Source: Caulobacteraceae bacterium
GTDB taxonomy: Bacteria; Pseudomonadota; Alphaproteobacteria; Caulobacterales; Caulobacteraceae
Reading direction: 5' to 3'
DNA: 38,852 nucleotides
NCBI GenBank assembly: GCA_947441065.1
Contig: CANESI010000027.1
Span: forward strand, 1 to 38,852
In this document: piece by piece, positions 8,067-16,848 of the stretch
Layout of the letters: each line of letters begins with the position of its first letter
Position numbering within the stretch: the stretch's first letter is position 1
Made by a program: the position numbers and the translations under genes
The notes under the pieces: model-generated
The model's input: the letters and a program-made list of their open reading frames with translations, nothing else
Databases searched by the model: none
What the model was told of the DNA's origin: nothing

Positions 8067-10337
8067 ATGTCTCGTAAAGACCTTGCCGGCCCCGCGCCGC
8101 GCGCCCTCTTGGCTGCCTTGAGCAGCTTGACCCTCTTCGCCGCCCATAGCGCTCAAGCCTCAGAAGTCGACGAAGTGATCATTGTCGGTCACGCCGACCG
8201 ACCCGTGACGGTTCAGCCGCGCGGCCTTTCGGTCTCGCTCGGCCAGACCGAGTTCGAAGCCATCAATGCCGTCAATGTCGAAGACATGATGAAATATGCG
8301 CCGAACTTTTTCGTGCACAAACGCTTTGCCGGTGATGACAATGCCGTGGTCGCCCTGCGCGGGGCCAATACGGTTCAGAGCGCCCGGACCATCGTCTTGG
8401 TCGATGGGTTTGTGGTCTCCAACTTCCTGGGCAATCGCTGGGACTTTCCGCCCAAATGGAACGTGGTCGGCCCGACCGAGGTGTAGCAGTTCGACATTGT
8501 CTATGGCCCCTACTCGGCCCGCTATGGCGGCAATTCCATGGGCGGCGTGATCTCGGTCAGCACACGCGAGCCAGAGGGCAAGGCGACCTATGCCACCGCC
8601 CAGACCATGATCATGCCGTTCAAGGAATATGGCTTCGATCAGACCTTCAAAGGCTACAGCCTCGAAGGCGGCGGGTCCTACAAACAGGCCGATGGGCCAT
8701 GGAGCGCGCGCGGCGGCTTTCGGCATTTCGACAATGTCGGTCAGTCCATGACCTACAACCTACTAACGGCGACCACCGGCACGGGAACGCCCGTAACCGG
8801 CGCCTTTGACGACAAGCGCCTCGCGACCCCCGTCTTTGGCGCAGCCTCGCCCGTCCATGTGATCCAAGACCAGCTTCGTCTGCGCATCGGCTATGAGGCG
8901 CAAAATGGCTGGAAGGCGGAGGGCTTGGGCTTTGCCTGGAAAACCGATCAGGACCTGACCGACACGCGCACCTTCCTGCGCGATGGGTCCGGCGCGGCCA
9001 TCGGCCAAGGCAAGGTCAGTTTCGGCGGCAAGACTTGGAATGCCACGGGCCTGACCCAGTCCCTGACCCGCCGCACAGAATATCTCGGCGGGATAAAACT
9101 CAGTGGACCGCTGGCCGGATGGACGACCTTTGCCAACCTTTCGCGCTACTGGATCGCCAGCCAAGATGCGCGCACCTCCAAAGACTATCTGACCGGTCTT
9201 TCCAACGGGGCAGGCACCCAGACTAAGCAGAACACCCCCGGCTGGTGGACGGCAGACGCCACAGCGGAGCGGACCTTCGGCGGCCATGACGTGGCCCTTG
9301 GCGTCAATGCCAACCTCTATGAGACCTCGCAGGACAGTTTCACCACCGCCCAGTGGAAAGAGGCCTCCAGCGGAGTCTATTCGGCCTCGACCTATGGCAA
9401 GACCAGCCTTTGGGGCCTGTGGGCCGAGGATGCTGTGGCCTTAAATGACGATTTCAAACTGACGCTGGGTGTTCGCTATGACCAGTGGCGGGCCTTTGAC
9501 GGGGGTATTGGCAAGCTGATTGGGGGACGGCGCGTCGACAGTGCCTATGCCAGCCGTACCGACAGTTCGGTCAGTCCCAAGCTGAGCCTTCAGGGCCGCA
9601 TTCCCGGCGACATTGACCTTCAGATCAGTCTGGGCAGCGCCGTGCGCTTCCCCACGGTAGGCGAGCTGTTCCAAGGCCGCATCGATGATGTAACCCGCCA
9701 GATCGACCCGCAGAGCTTTGACCCAAACCTCAAGCCGGAACGGTCCAAGGACGCCAACCTGATCCTGCGCCGCAGCTTCGGCAAGGTCCGAACGACTGGC
9801 AGCCTGTTCTATCAGGACATTGACGACGCGATCTTCAGTTTCAGCGGCCTGAACCAGTACGGAACCGTGATCTCGTCCTACAAGAATGTCGACCAGGTGC
9901 GTCAGGTCGGGGCCGAACTGATCCTTGAGGGTACGGACATCTTGGTCGATGGCCTCAATATCGACGCCAATGCCGCTTGGATCGATGCCAAGACCGTCAA
10001 GAACCGCGCCAACCGGGCCGCCGAGGGCGTCGCCTTTCCGCGTATCCCGCAGTGGCGTTCCAACGGCAATCTGCGCTATCGCATGACGCAGGCCCTGAAA
10101 CTGTCGCTGGGCTGGCGCTATGGCTCGCGGCCCAATTCGGACCTGTTTGGTTTGGTGCGCGGCGATGCCTACGGTTTCCAGAGCGAATATTTCACCGTCG
10201 ATAGCCGCCTGTCTTGGGACGCGACCGAGAAGGTTCAGGTCAGCGTCGGGGTGGATAACCTCTTTAACGACCAGGCCTATGTCGCCCACCCCCTGCCGCA
10301 GCGCAGCCTCGTCGTTGATCTGAAAGCCAAGTGGTGA
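8067..10337 (+). pseudogene. TonB-dependent receptor interrupted by an in-frame TAG codon
   Basis: The reading frame 8067-10337 encodes one complete TonB-dependent outer-membrane receptor of 756 codons apart from a single TAG at 8484-8486 (codon 140). Before it lie a signal peptide (about residues 1-31), the segment EVDEVIIVGHADRP (TonB-box region) and the first half of the plug. After it, without change of frame, the plug continues with QFDIVYGPYSARYGGNSMGG. The barrel ends in a C-terminal strand, KVQVSVGVDNLFNDQAY...VDLKAKW. The TAG replaces the residue usually occupied by Glu or similar before the conserved FDIVYGP, so it looks like one point mutation (GAG or CAG to TAG) or a sequencing error. 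The 139-aa upstream piece cannot form a barrel. The neighbouring DUF2946 and PepSY genes suggest uptake of a metal or metal complex. Confidence 0.85.
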
Positions 10338-10347
10338 GGGACGAAAC

Positions 10348-11709
10348 ATGACCGTTCAGCCCCTTAAGCCACCCTTCAACCTCTATCGCACCCTCTGGCG
10401 CTGGCATTTCTATGCGGGGCTGTTCTGTGTGCCCTTCGTCATCATTCTGGCGCTCAGTGGCTCGCTCTATCTGTTCAAGCCGCAGATTGAGGCTTGGCTG
10501 GACCGGCCCTATGACCATCTGGCCTTTGCAGGAGCCCCCGCCAGCGCCGATGCCCAGATCGAGGCGGCCCTCGCCGCCGTGCCGGGCGGGCGCCTGAAAT
10601 CCTACGAGGTGCGGCACGATCCGCACGATAGCGCCCGGATCGAGGTTAGCGCCAAGGGCGAGACAATGCTCGTCTATATCCACCCCCAGTCCCTCGCGGT
10701 CCTTCAAAAGGTCAATGATAAGGATCGCCCGATGGTGGTGATCAAGACCCTGCACGGCGAGCTTTTGATGGGGGATAGGGGTTCGAACCTTGTCGAGTTG
10801 GCCGCGTCCTGGGCCATCGTCATGGTCGTCAGCGGGCTCTATCTGTGGTGGCCTAGGCAGGCCCAAGGCTTGGCGGGGGTGGTCTGGCCGCGCCTCAAGA
10901 TGGGCAAGAAGCTGTTCTGGCGCGATCTCCATGCTGTGACGGGGGTGTGGATCTCCAGCCTTGCCCTGTTCCTGCTGCTCACCGGCCTGCCTTGGACATC
11001 GGTCTGGGGAGAGGGCTTCAAGGCCGTGCGAAACCTGACCCACACCGCCGCCGTTCAGCAGGACTGGGGTCAGAGCCGGTCGGCTGAACAGGCCATGGCA
11101 CCTTCCTCGGTCCATGACGGCATGGATATGGGCGGTGTGGAGATGGACCACGCCATGATGATGCCCTCGCCCGCCATCTCGGTCGAGCAGATGGCCAGCA
11201 CCCTTCGGCCCCTCAACCTCGCCGCCCCGGTCCTGATCTCGCCCCCCTCCAAGCGCGAGCCGGGCTGGACGGGCAAGTCCGATGCTCAAAACCGAACCTT
11301 GCGCGTGACTATGGTGCTCGATCCCGTCACCGGGGCCATCCTAAACCGAGAGAATTTCAACCAGCGCCATCCCATCGACCAGATCGTCGGCTATGGCATT
11401 GCCGCCCATGAGGGGCAGTTGTTCGGTTGGTTCAATCAGGCTCTGGGCGTGCTGACCGCAGCGGGCCTGTGCCTTCTGGCCGTCAGTGGCGTGGTCATGT
11501 GGTGGCGCAGACGCCCCGACGGCAAGCTCAGCGCGCCAGAGCCGGTGGGATCGGACCGATTGGCGCTGGGCCTAGGCCTTCTGCTGCTCGGCTTTGGCCT
11601 GTTCCTGCCGCTCTTTGGCCTGTCGCTAATCGTCGTCGGTCTGATCGAGCGTCTGGTCCTGCGCCAGATACCCGGTGTTCGGGCTTGGCTCAGCCTTCGG
11701 CCAGCCTGA
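10348..11709 (+). CDS. PepSY-associated transmembrane protein with a Met/His-rich loop
   Basis: The 453-aa inner-membrane protein has the PepSY_TM layout: an N-terminal helix after YRTLWRWHFYAGLFCVPFV, a first periplasmic PepSY-like region, helices near residues 150-165 and 195-215, a second periplasmic segment, and helices near 360-385 and 400-430. Such proteins accompany TonB receptors for siderophores or metals and may reduce or pass on the cargo at the inner membrane. Residues 250-272 include MDMGGVEMDHAMMM, a Met/His/Asp cluster of the kind seen in copper-handling proteins. The start has GAGGGACGAA just upstream and lies 10 bp after the receptor stop, so it is cotranscribed. A copper role is inferred from the Met/His loop and the DUF2946 neighbour. 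Confidence 0.85.
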   Translation: MTVQPLKPPFNLYRTLWRWHFYAGLFCVPFVIILALSGSLYLFKPQIEAWLDRPYDHLAFAGAPASADAQIEAALAAVPGGRLKSYEVRHDPHDSARIEVSAKGETMLVYIHPQSLAVLQKVNDKDRPMVVIKTLHGELLMGDRGSNLVELAASWAIVMVVSGLYLWWPRQAQGLAGVVWPRLKMGKKLFWRDLHAVTGVWISSLALFLLLTGLPWTSVWGEGFKAVRNLTHTAAVQQDWGQSRSAEQAMAPSSVHDGMDMGGVEMDHAMMMPSPAISVEQMASTLRPLNLAAPVLISPPSKREPGWTGKSDAQNRTLRVTMVLDPVTGAILNRENFNQRHPIDQIVGYGIAAHEGQLFGWFNQALGVLTAAGLCLLAVSGVVMWWRRRPDGKLSAPEPVGSDRLALGLGLLLLGFGLFLPLFGLSLIVVGLIERLVLRQIPGVRAWLSLRPA

Positions 11710-11723
11710 TCAGATCAGGCTGG
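11701..11723. terminator. Perfect palindrome between convergent genes
   Basis: CCAGCCTGATC-A-GATCAGGCTGG is an 11+11 bp perfect inverted repeat overlapping the stop of the PepSY gene and lying 16 bp from the MFS gene stop. Its position between convergent genes suggests a bidirectional terminator, but neither strand has a T tract after the stem. Confidence 0.45.
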
Positions 11724-11739
11724 CCAGGTCTGGGGAGTC

Positions 11740-13389
11740 TCAGGCGTCAATATCCACGTCCTTGGTTTCTTTCAGGAACAGGATGCCAATCACCGCTGTC
11801 ACGCTGGCCACCACAATCGGATACCATAGGCCATAATAGATATTACCCGTCGCGGCGACCATGGCGAAGGCTGTGGTCGGCAAGAAGCCCCCGAACCAGC
11901 CATTGCCAATATGATAGGGCAGGCTCATCGAGGTGTAGCGGATATTGGTCGGGAACATCTCCACCAGCATGGCGGCGATTGGGCCATAGACCATGGTCAC
12001 ATAGATGACGAGCAAGAACAGGATACCGATGACCTTGGGTCGGTCGACAAGGGCGCTGTCAGCCTTGGCCGGATAGCCCGCTGACTTTAGGGCTGCGCCG
12101 AGACCGGTTTCCCATTCGGTCTTCTGAGCCTTGAACGCGGCCTTTTCGAGCCCCTTGCCGTCAAAGGCCGTGAGGGTCTGGTCGCCGATCTTGACCTGCG
12201 CCAGCGTTCCTGCCGGTGCGGCCTGATTGGTGTAGGTCACACCAGCCTTGGCCAGATAGGACTTGGCCAGATCGCAGGAGCTGTTGAACACCGTCTTGCC
12301 GACCGGATCGAACTGGAAGGCGCAGTCGGCGGGATCAGCGACCACCGTCACCGGCGCCGAAGCCACCGCTGTGGCAAGCTGCGGATTGGCCGCGACGGTC
12401 AGGGCCTTGAACAGGGGCATATAGGTCAGCGCCGCCAAGACGCAGCCCAGCATGATGATCGGCTTGCGCCCGATCCTGTCGGACAACCAGCCGAACAGGA
12501 CAAAGAACGGGGTGCCGAGCAGAAGGGCGGTAGCCACCAGACCATTGGTCAAGGCCCCGTCCAGCTTGAGGGTCTTTTCGAGGAAAAACAGGGTGTAGAA
12601 CTGGCCCGTATACCAGACCACCGCCTGCCCCGCCGTCAGCCCGACCAGCGCCAAAATCACGATCTTGAGGTTCGGCCATTTGCCAAAGGAATCGGTCAGC
12701 GGCGCCTTCGAGCCCTTGCCCTCATCGACCATGCGCTGGAACGACGGACTTTCGGACAGTTGCAACCTAATCCACAGGGACACACCGAGCAGCAGGATCG
12801 AGACGAGGAACGGCACCCGCCAGCCAAAGGCTTGGAACGCATCCTCGCCCATGACCTTGCGGGTCAGCAGGATCACCACAAGGCTAAGGAACAGGCCAAA
12901 GGTCGCCGTGACCTGAATGAAGCTGGTATAGAGGCCGCGCCGGCCCTGCGGCGCATGTTCGGCCACATAGGTCGCCGCCCCGCCATATTCGCCGCCCAAG
13001 GCCAGACCCTGAACCAGACGCATGGCCACCAAGGCCACGGGCGCGAGGATGCCGATCTGATCATAGCTGGGCAACATACCGACCACGAAGGTGGATAGAC
13101 CCATCAAGAGCATGGTCACGAGGAACGTGTTCTTGCGGCCCCAAAGATCGCCCAATCGGCCAAAGACCAGTGCCCCGAACGGCCGCACAGCAAAGCCCGC
13201 CGCAAAGGCCAGCAGGGCGAAGATATAGCCCGTGGTCTCATTCACGCCGGAGAAGAAGTGGTGGGTAATGTAGGTGGCGAGTGATCCATAGAGATAGAAG
13301 TCATACCACTCAAAGACCGTGCCCACCGACGCGGCCCCGATGGTCATCGCATCCTTGCGCCCGACCGAGGCTGGTTGTGCTTGGCTCAT
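11740..13389 (-). CDS. MFS transporter, metabolite:H+ symporter (MHS) family
   Basis: This 549-aa protein is a 12-helix major facilitator. The start region GTVFEWYDFYLYG, then FAVRPFGALVFGRLGDLWGRK and RLVQGLALGGEYGGAATYVAEHAP, are signatures of the MHS family (ShiA, KgtP, ProP relatives), which import organic acids, betaines or shikimate with protons. The signature DRIGRKP lies in the second half. Between the helix LAALTYMPLFKAL and the helix VIGILFLLVIYVTMVYGPI there is an insertion of about 110 residues with two cysteines (ADCAF, SSCDL). It is absent from the classical roughly 430-aa members but accounts for the length. The substrate cannot be told from sequence. The gene is divergent from the enoyl-CoA hydratase gene and convergent with the PepSY gene. 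Confidence 0.88.
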   Translation of the reverse strand: MSQAQPASVGRKDAMTIGAASVGTVFEWYDFYLYGSLATYITHHFFSGVNETTGYIFALLAFAAGFAVRPFGALVFGRLGDLWGRKNTFLVTMLLMGLSTFVVGMLPSYDQIGILAPVALVAMRLVQGLALGGEYGGAATYVAEHAPQGRRGLYTSFIQVTATFGLFLSLVVILLTRKVMGEDAFQAFGWRVPFLVSILLLGVSLWIRLQLSESPSFQRMVDEGKGSKAPLTDSFGKWPNLKIVILALVGLTAGQAVVWYTGQFYTLFFLEKTLKLDGALTNGLVATALLLGTPFFVLFGWLSDRIGRKPIIMLGCVLAALTYMPLFKALTVAANPQLATAVASAPVTVVADPADCAFQFDPVGKTVFNSSCDLAKSYLAKAGVTYTNQAAPAGTLAQVKIGDQTLTAFDGKGLEKAAFKAQKTEWETGLGAALKSAGYPAKADSALVDRPKVIGILFLLVIYVTMVYGPIAAMLVEMFPTNIRYTSMSLPYHIGNGWFGGFLPTTAFAMVAATGNIYYGLWYPIVVASVTAVIGILFLKETKDVDIDA

Positions 13390-13456
13390 GGTCCTGTCCC
13401 CCTACGCGATCGCCGCTTGGCACGGCCTGTCTTGGTCCGCCCCACAGCCGACCCTT

Positions 13457-13488
13457 AGGGGCGCATGTTTGCGGTATTTTGCGCCCCT
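13457..13488. repeat. Inverted repeat in the divergent promoter region
   Basis: AGGGGCGCA (13457-13465) and TGCGCCCCT (13480-13488) are perfect 9-bp inverted arms around a 14-bp spacer. They lie in the 224-bp region between the divergent MHS transporter (start 13389) and crotonase gene (start 13614). It could be a regulator binding site or a hairpin in the transporter leader. Confidence 0.4.
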
Positions 13489-13613
13489 GTCAGCCCCGTG
13501 ATTGGAATTAGACGGTTCGACAGCCCGACAAGACCTGACAAGCCACCTAATTTCAGCTTTGGTCTTGGCGCGAATGGGCTATCCTTGGCAAAACATAAAC
13601 GCTGGAGGCGACC

Positions 13614-14414
13614 ATGACCGATCACCTAATTGAGACCTTTGCCGATGGGGTTGCGACCCTGACCATGAACCGTCCAGAGGCGCGCAACGCCCTGTCCGGC
13701 GAGATGATGGCCGCCCTGTCTGCGGCGGCGCCGCGTCTGGCCGCTGATCCGAAGGTTCGCTTGGTCGTGATTACCGGTACCGGCGCGGCCTTCTGCGCGG
13801 GCGGGGACGTCAAGGGCTTTGCCTCTGGCCCCAAGGCGGGCGCGGAACTGCCAACCTTTGAAGAGCGCGTCCATGGGCTTCGCACCGGCATGGAATTTAG
13901 CCGCCTACTCTATGAAATGCCCAAGCCGACCTTGGCGGTCATTCCTGGTCCCGCCGCAGGGGCTGGCCTGTCCATCGCTCTGGCCTGCGACATGCGTATC
14001 GCCGCCAACGAAGCCAAGCTGACCACCGCCTTCTCAAAGATCGGCGCATCGGGCGATTACGGCGGCAGCTATTTCCTGACCCAGTTGGTCGGCACGGCAA
14101 AGGCCCGCGAGCTCTATTTCACGGCCGATGTGATTACGGGCGCAGAGGCCGCAGCCCTCGGCATCGTCAATAAGGCCGTCCCGGCGGCAGAATTGCCAGA
14201 GGCCGCCGCCGCCCTCATCCACCGCTTGGCCAACCTGCCCACCGCCGCCATCGGCTATATGAAGAAGAACCTCGGCATGGCCACCCATGGCTCGCTGAGC
14301 GATGTGATGGACGCAGAAGCGGTCGGCATGGTCCGCACCATGATGACCGACGACCACAAGGCCTCGTCGCTGGCCTTTGTTGAAAAGCGCGCGCCGGTCT
14401 TTAAGGGCCGCTAA
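13614..14414 (+). CDS. Enoyl-CoA hydratase/isomerase (crotonase) family protein
   Basis: The 266-aa enzyme has the crotonase fold. The N-terminus GVATLTMNRPEARNALS and the oxyanion-hole segments GAAFCAGGDVKGF and PAAGAGLSIALACDMRIA are clear. The start is supported by GGAGG shortly upstream of the ATG. In the segment after the second oxyanion loop (AFSKIGASGDYGGSYFLTQLVG) the positions of the two glutamates used for hydration in classical enoyl-CoA hydratase are not Glu, while an Asp stands in GDYGG. It may therefore be an isomerase or another crotonase-type reaction rather than a hydratase. It stands alone, followed by a strong terminator; its CoA substrate is unknown. Confidence 0.88.
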   Translation: MTDHLIETFADGVATLTMNRPEARNALSGEMMAALSAAAPRLAADPKVRLVVITGTGAAFCAGGDVKGFASGPKAGAELPTFEERVHGLRTGMEFSRLLYEMPKPTLAVIPGPAAGAGLSIALACDMRIAANEAKLTTAFSKIGASGDYGGSYFLTQLVGTAKARELYFTADVITGAEAAALGIVNKAVPAAELPEAAAALIHRLANLPTAAIGYMKKNLGMATHGSLSDVMDAEAVGMVRTMMTDDHKASSLAFVEKRAPVFKGR

Positions 14415-14440
14415 TTCGCGCCCATCCGGTTTCATCAATG

Positions 14441-14474
14441 AAAACCCCTGCGCTTTGCGGCGCGGGGGTTTTTC
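14441..14474. terminator. Bidirectional intrinsic terminator
   Basis: AAAACCCCTGCGC, a short loop and GCGCGGGGGTTTTT form a GC-rich stem flanked by A and T tracts. It follows the crotonase gene on the plus strand and the VOC gene on the minus strand, so it can end both convergent transcripts. Confidence 0.85.
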
Positions 14475-14477
14475 TCT

Positions 14478-15227
14478 TTAGGCCTGAACCAACCGGACCC
14501 GTGTTCCGCAAAGGACCACATTGCCCTCCGCATCGAGACAGTTCTGAGCCTTGGCACGGGCCAGAACATCAGCGGGATTACGCACGGCGACATCAAACGC
14601 GCCTAGGCCTTCGCCCCGGCCATCGGTGGCGGTGACAAAGCGCAGTTCCCCGCCGTCGGTCTCAATGCGCCAGCCGCCAGCAACGGCCTTGGCCTCCAGA
14701 CCCAAGGCCCCGGCCCAGCGCGCGGCCATGGCGGCAGGATCATCGCCCTGCAGTTCTGCGCCCACGATTTCGCAGGCCACTTCGGTACGGACATTGGCCT
14801 GCCAATCGGGACCGCCCCATTGCCAGCGCTCGGTGGGCACCATGGCATCGACCGAGACAATGGCTCCGCCTAGATCGCGGGGGTGCAGATGGGTGAAGGC
14901 CACGCCATCGCCATCAAACTGATCGGCAATGCGCACGCCTTGAGCAACGATCCGCTCGCGGGCCGCAGCCAAGTCTTGGCATTGGAAGATCGCCATATAG
15001 CCGCCGTCGCCGCCGCGCTTATCGATCAGCCGCCCCGCCGTGGTGCCCGCTTGGGTCGGAGAGACCACCTCTAGGAACGTATCGCCAATCGGCCAGACGC
15101 CATTGTGCAGGCCATATTTGCCCACGCCCGGATCCGCATAGGCCGCGCCAAGACCCAAGACGGCGGTAATGTCGGCGCGAGCGGCCTCTAGGTCGCTGCC
15201 CACCAGGGCGATCTGTCTAAGGCGCAT
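14478..15227 (-). CDS. VOC (glyoxalase-fold) family protein
   Basis: The 249-aa protein begins RQIALVGSDLEAARADITAVLGL, typical of a vicinal-oxygen-chelate domain. A central segment, VWPIGDTFLEVVSPTQAGTTAGRL, resembles the glyoxalase-like domain found in ring-cleavage dioxygenases and lyases. A second, weaker repeat follows in the C-terminal half (WAGALGLEAKAVAGGW to LGAFDVAVRNP). The ATG at 15227 is chosen because GGGAGAG lies just upstream and the extension to 15413 is not protein-like and would overlap the neighbouring gene. Members of this group are often annotated only as VOC proteins, and no substrate is suggested here. It is divergent from the second crotonase gene. Confidence 0.8.
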   Translation of the reverse strand: MRLRQIALVGSDLEAARADITAVLGLGAAYADPGVGKYGLHNGVWPIGDTFLEVVSPTQAGTTAGRLIDKRGGDGGYMAIFQCQDLAAARERIVAQGVRIADQFDGDGVAFTHLHPRDLGGAIVSVDAMVPTERWQWGGPDWQANVRTEVACEIVGAELQGDDPAAMAARWAGALGLEAKAVAGGWRIETDGGELRFVTATDGRGEGLGAFDVAVRNPADVLARAKAQNCLDAEGNVVLCGTRVRLVQA

Positions 15228-15393
15228 CGGGCGCTCTCCCACATATTGGATGGGCCGCTGATCCGGCCTCTGGTCCCATCTAGGAGCCGATCTGGCGCGC
15301 TGGCAAGGACCAAGGTCGCGTAACTGTCTGTTGGCGCAGCCGACTTCCTCGCTATGATCGGTGCCAACCATAATCGAGCGGGCGGACCCACCC

Positions 15394-16167
15394 ATGACCA
15401 GCGACATGATCACCCTGAATATCCATGGGCACGTGGCCGAAATGGTGTTTCACAATCCGCCGCACAATCACGTCAATGTCGATCTGCTCCGGGCGCTGGC
15501 CGATCAGCTGGAAGGGCTCGATGCCAATCCAGAGATCCGGGCCGTGGTGCTGGCCTCTGAGGGCAAGTCCTTCTGTGCGGGGGCCGACCTTGCCACCCGC
15601 GACGGGATGGGTGGGGTCAGTGCCGATCCGGTGCGCGAGTTCTATGATCAGGCCCTTCGGCTCTTTGCCTGCAAAAAGCCCATCGTCGCGGCCATCCAAG
15701 GGGCAACCATCGGGGCGGGCCTGGGCCTCGCCATCGCAGCGGACTATCGCATCGCCGCGCCCGAAGCGCGATTTGCGGCCAACTTTACCAAGCTCGGCTT
15801 TCACCCCGGCTTTGGCCTGACCCACACCCTGCCTCGCCTGATCGGTGCCCAGCGCGCGGGCTTGATGGTCATGACCGCGCGCCGGTTTAAGGCAGAAGAG
15901 ATGCTGGACTGGGGCTTGGTCGACCAGATCGCCGAAGCCGCCGCTCTGCGCGGCGCGGCCTTGGCTCTGGCACAAGAGATCGCGGAAAATGCCCCCCTCG
16001 CCCTCTTGGCCACCCGTCAGACCCTCAGGGCTGGACTGGTTGAGGCGGTGACGGCCGCGCTTGTGCATGAACATGCCGAACAGTCGATCCTGCGACAGAC
16101 GGCGGACTATGCCGAAGGGGTCAGTTCGGTGTTCGAACGTCGTCCGGCCAAGTTTTTGGGCCGATAG
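15394..16167 (+). CDS. Enoyl-CoA hydratase/isomerase (crotonase) family protein
   Basis: The 257-aa protein has the crotonase fold: HVAEMVFHNPPHNHVNVDLL, the first oxyanion-hole segment GKSFCAGADLATRDG and the second, ATIGAGLGLAIAADYRIA. It differs clearly from the crotonase at 13614. In NFTKLGFHPGFGLTHTLPRLIG no Glu stands where classical hydratases have their catalytic pair, so its exact reaction is uncertain; PaaG- or MenB-like chemistries or a degraded active site are possible. The ATG at 15394 is preferred over the upstream in-frame GTG at 15361 because the conserved fold starts right after it. It ends 19 bp before the convergent AT-rich island gene. Confidence 0.86.
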   Translation: MTSDMITLNIHGHVAEMVFHNPPHNHVNVDLLRALADQLEGLDANPEIRAVVLASEGKSFCAGADLATRDGMGGVSADPVREFYDQALRLFACKKPIVAAIQGATIGAGLGLAIAADYRIAAPEARFAANFTKLGFHPGFGLTHTLPRLIGAQRAGLMVMTARRFKAEEMLDWGLVDQIAEAAALRGAALALAQEIAENAPLALLATRQTLRAGLVEAVTAALVHEHAEQSILRQTADYAEGVSSVFERRPAKFLGR

Positions 16168-16186
16168 GGCGGAGGGACCGCCGCCT

Positions 16187-16666
16187 CTATTCCGAGGCGC
16201 TCAATCTTGCATTGAGCTTAATCATTGCGCCAATCTGCTGAAGGATCGCTTCGATGGCGAAGCTTGGGACGTCGCAACAGTAAAGGCGCGACTTGTCACG
16301 AACGATGACGCCCTTGAGTTCGAGGGAAGCACACTTGCGCCGAACAGTTTGCCGAGGAATCCCTGTCATATCCGATATACTTGCAATAGACAGGACACCA
16401 GAAGACATTTTATCAACACTTTCGTGACCCAACTGCATAAGGTCTCGGGTTGTGTCTGAGGATGAAGCTAATAAAAATGCACAGAATATAACCAATTCTG
16501 TATGATCACTTATCTTGCTTCTCAATGTTATGTTTTTTATGTCGTTAATTATGCCGTTCGAAAAGCTTTGGACGAGCGCTATTTCTCTAAGAGAGAATGA
16601 TTTATTGACTTTTTCAATATCGAAATTTTCTACAATGATCTCTGGTTGATAAATTGACTTGTCCAC
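16187..16666 (-). CDS. Small winged-helix DNA-binding protein, paralogue A
   Basis: I do not recognise a named family. The 159-aa protein has a predicted winged helix at residues 92-130 (SISDMTGIPRQTVRRKCA is the helix-turn-helix, followed by a wing KGVIVRDKSRLYCC). It is preceded by a helical region with LVIFCAFLLASSSDT. It shares 22 identical consecutive residues over the recognition-helix region with the protein encoded at 16849-17274, and both have FSL[RK]xxALVQ near the N-terminus. So they arose by duplication and probably bind related sites. The gene is AT-rich and uses codons such as ATA and AGA that are rare in the rest of the window, which suggests recent acquisition. A role as transcription regulator is inferred; no cofactor or target is evident. 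Confidence 0.72.
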   Translation of the reverse strand: MDKSIYQPEIIVENFDIEKVNKSFSLREIALVQSFSNGIINDIKNITLRSKISDHTELVIFCAFLLASSSDTTRDLMQLGHESVDKMSSGVLSIASISDMTGIPRQTVRRKCASLELKGVIVRDKSRLYCCDVPSFAIEAILQQIGAMIKLNARLSASE

Positions 16667-16698
16667 CTATCAAACCCCACATCAAAATAGTAATTTAA

Positions 16699-16712
16699 TT
16701 ATTTATAAATAA
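16699..16712. repeat. 14-bp perfect AT palindrome upstream of paralogue A
   Basis: TTATTTATAAATAA is self-complementary and lies 33 bp before the start of the 159-aa regulator gene. It could be an operator or part of its promoter, but low-complexity AT DNA gives such palindromes by chance. Confidence 0.25.
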
Positions 16713-16848
16713 CTGAGTAAATACAACCGTCATAAATCTATATGTTTGGAGATATAATCTTTGTCAAAATCAGTGTGATTACGGTAGGCTCATTTTGAGT
16801 TAAATCAATCAAATATGAGATTTTGAAGGATGATCAGGTAAGTTTTTA

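Noticed and set aside
8538-10337. The downstream part of the interrupted TonB receptor as a separate gene starting at ATG 8538.
   Set aside because: It would lack a signal peptide and half the plug, and has no ribosome site; it is the continuation of the same gene after TAG.
9441-11289. Long minus-strand ORFs opposite the TonB receptor and PepSY genes.
   Set aside because: Antisense shadows of GC-rich coding DNA; no domain, start signal or conserved motif.
16667-16848. A second copy of the ATTAACACTC/GAGCGTTAAT operator before paralogue A.
   Set aside because: Only a weak half-site-like GAGTTAAAT is present; not enough to call.
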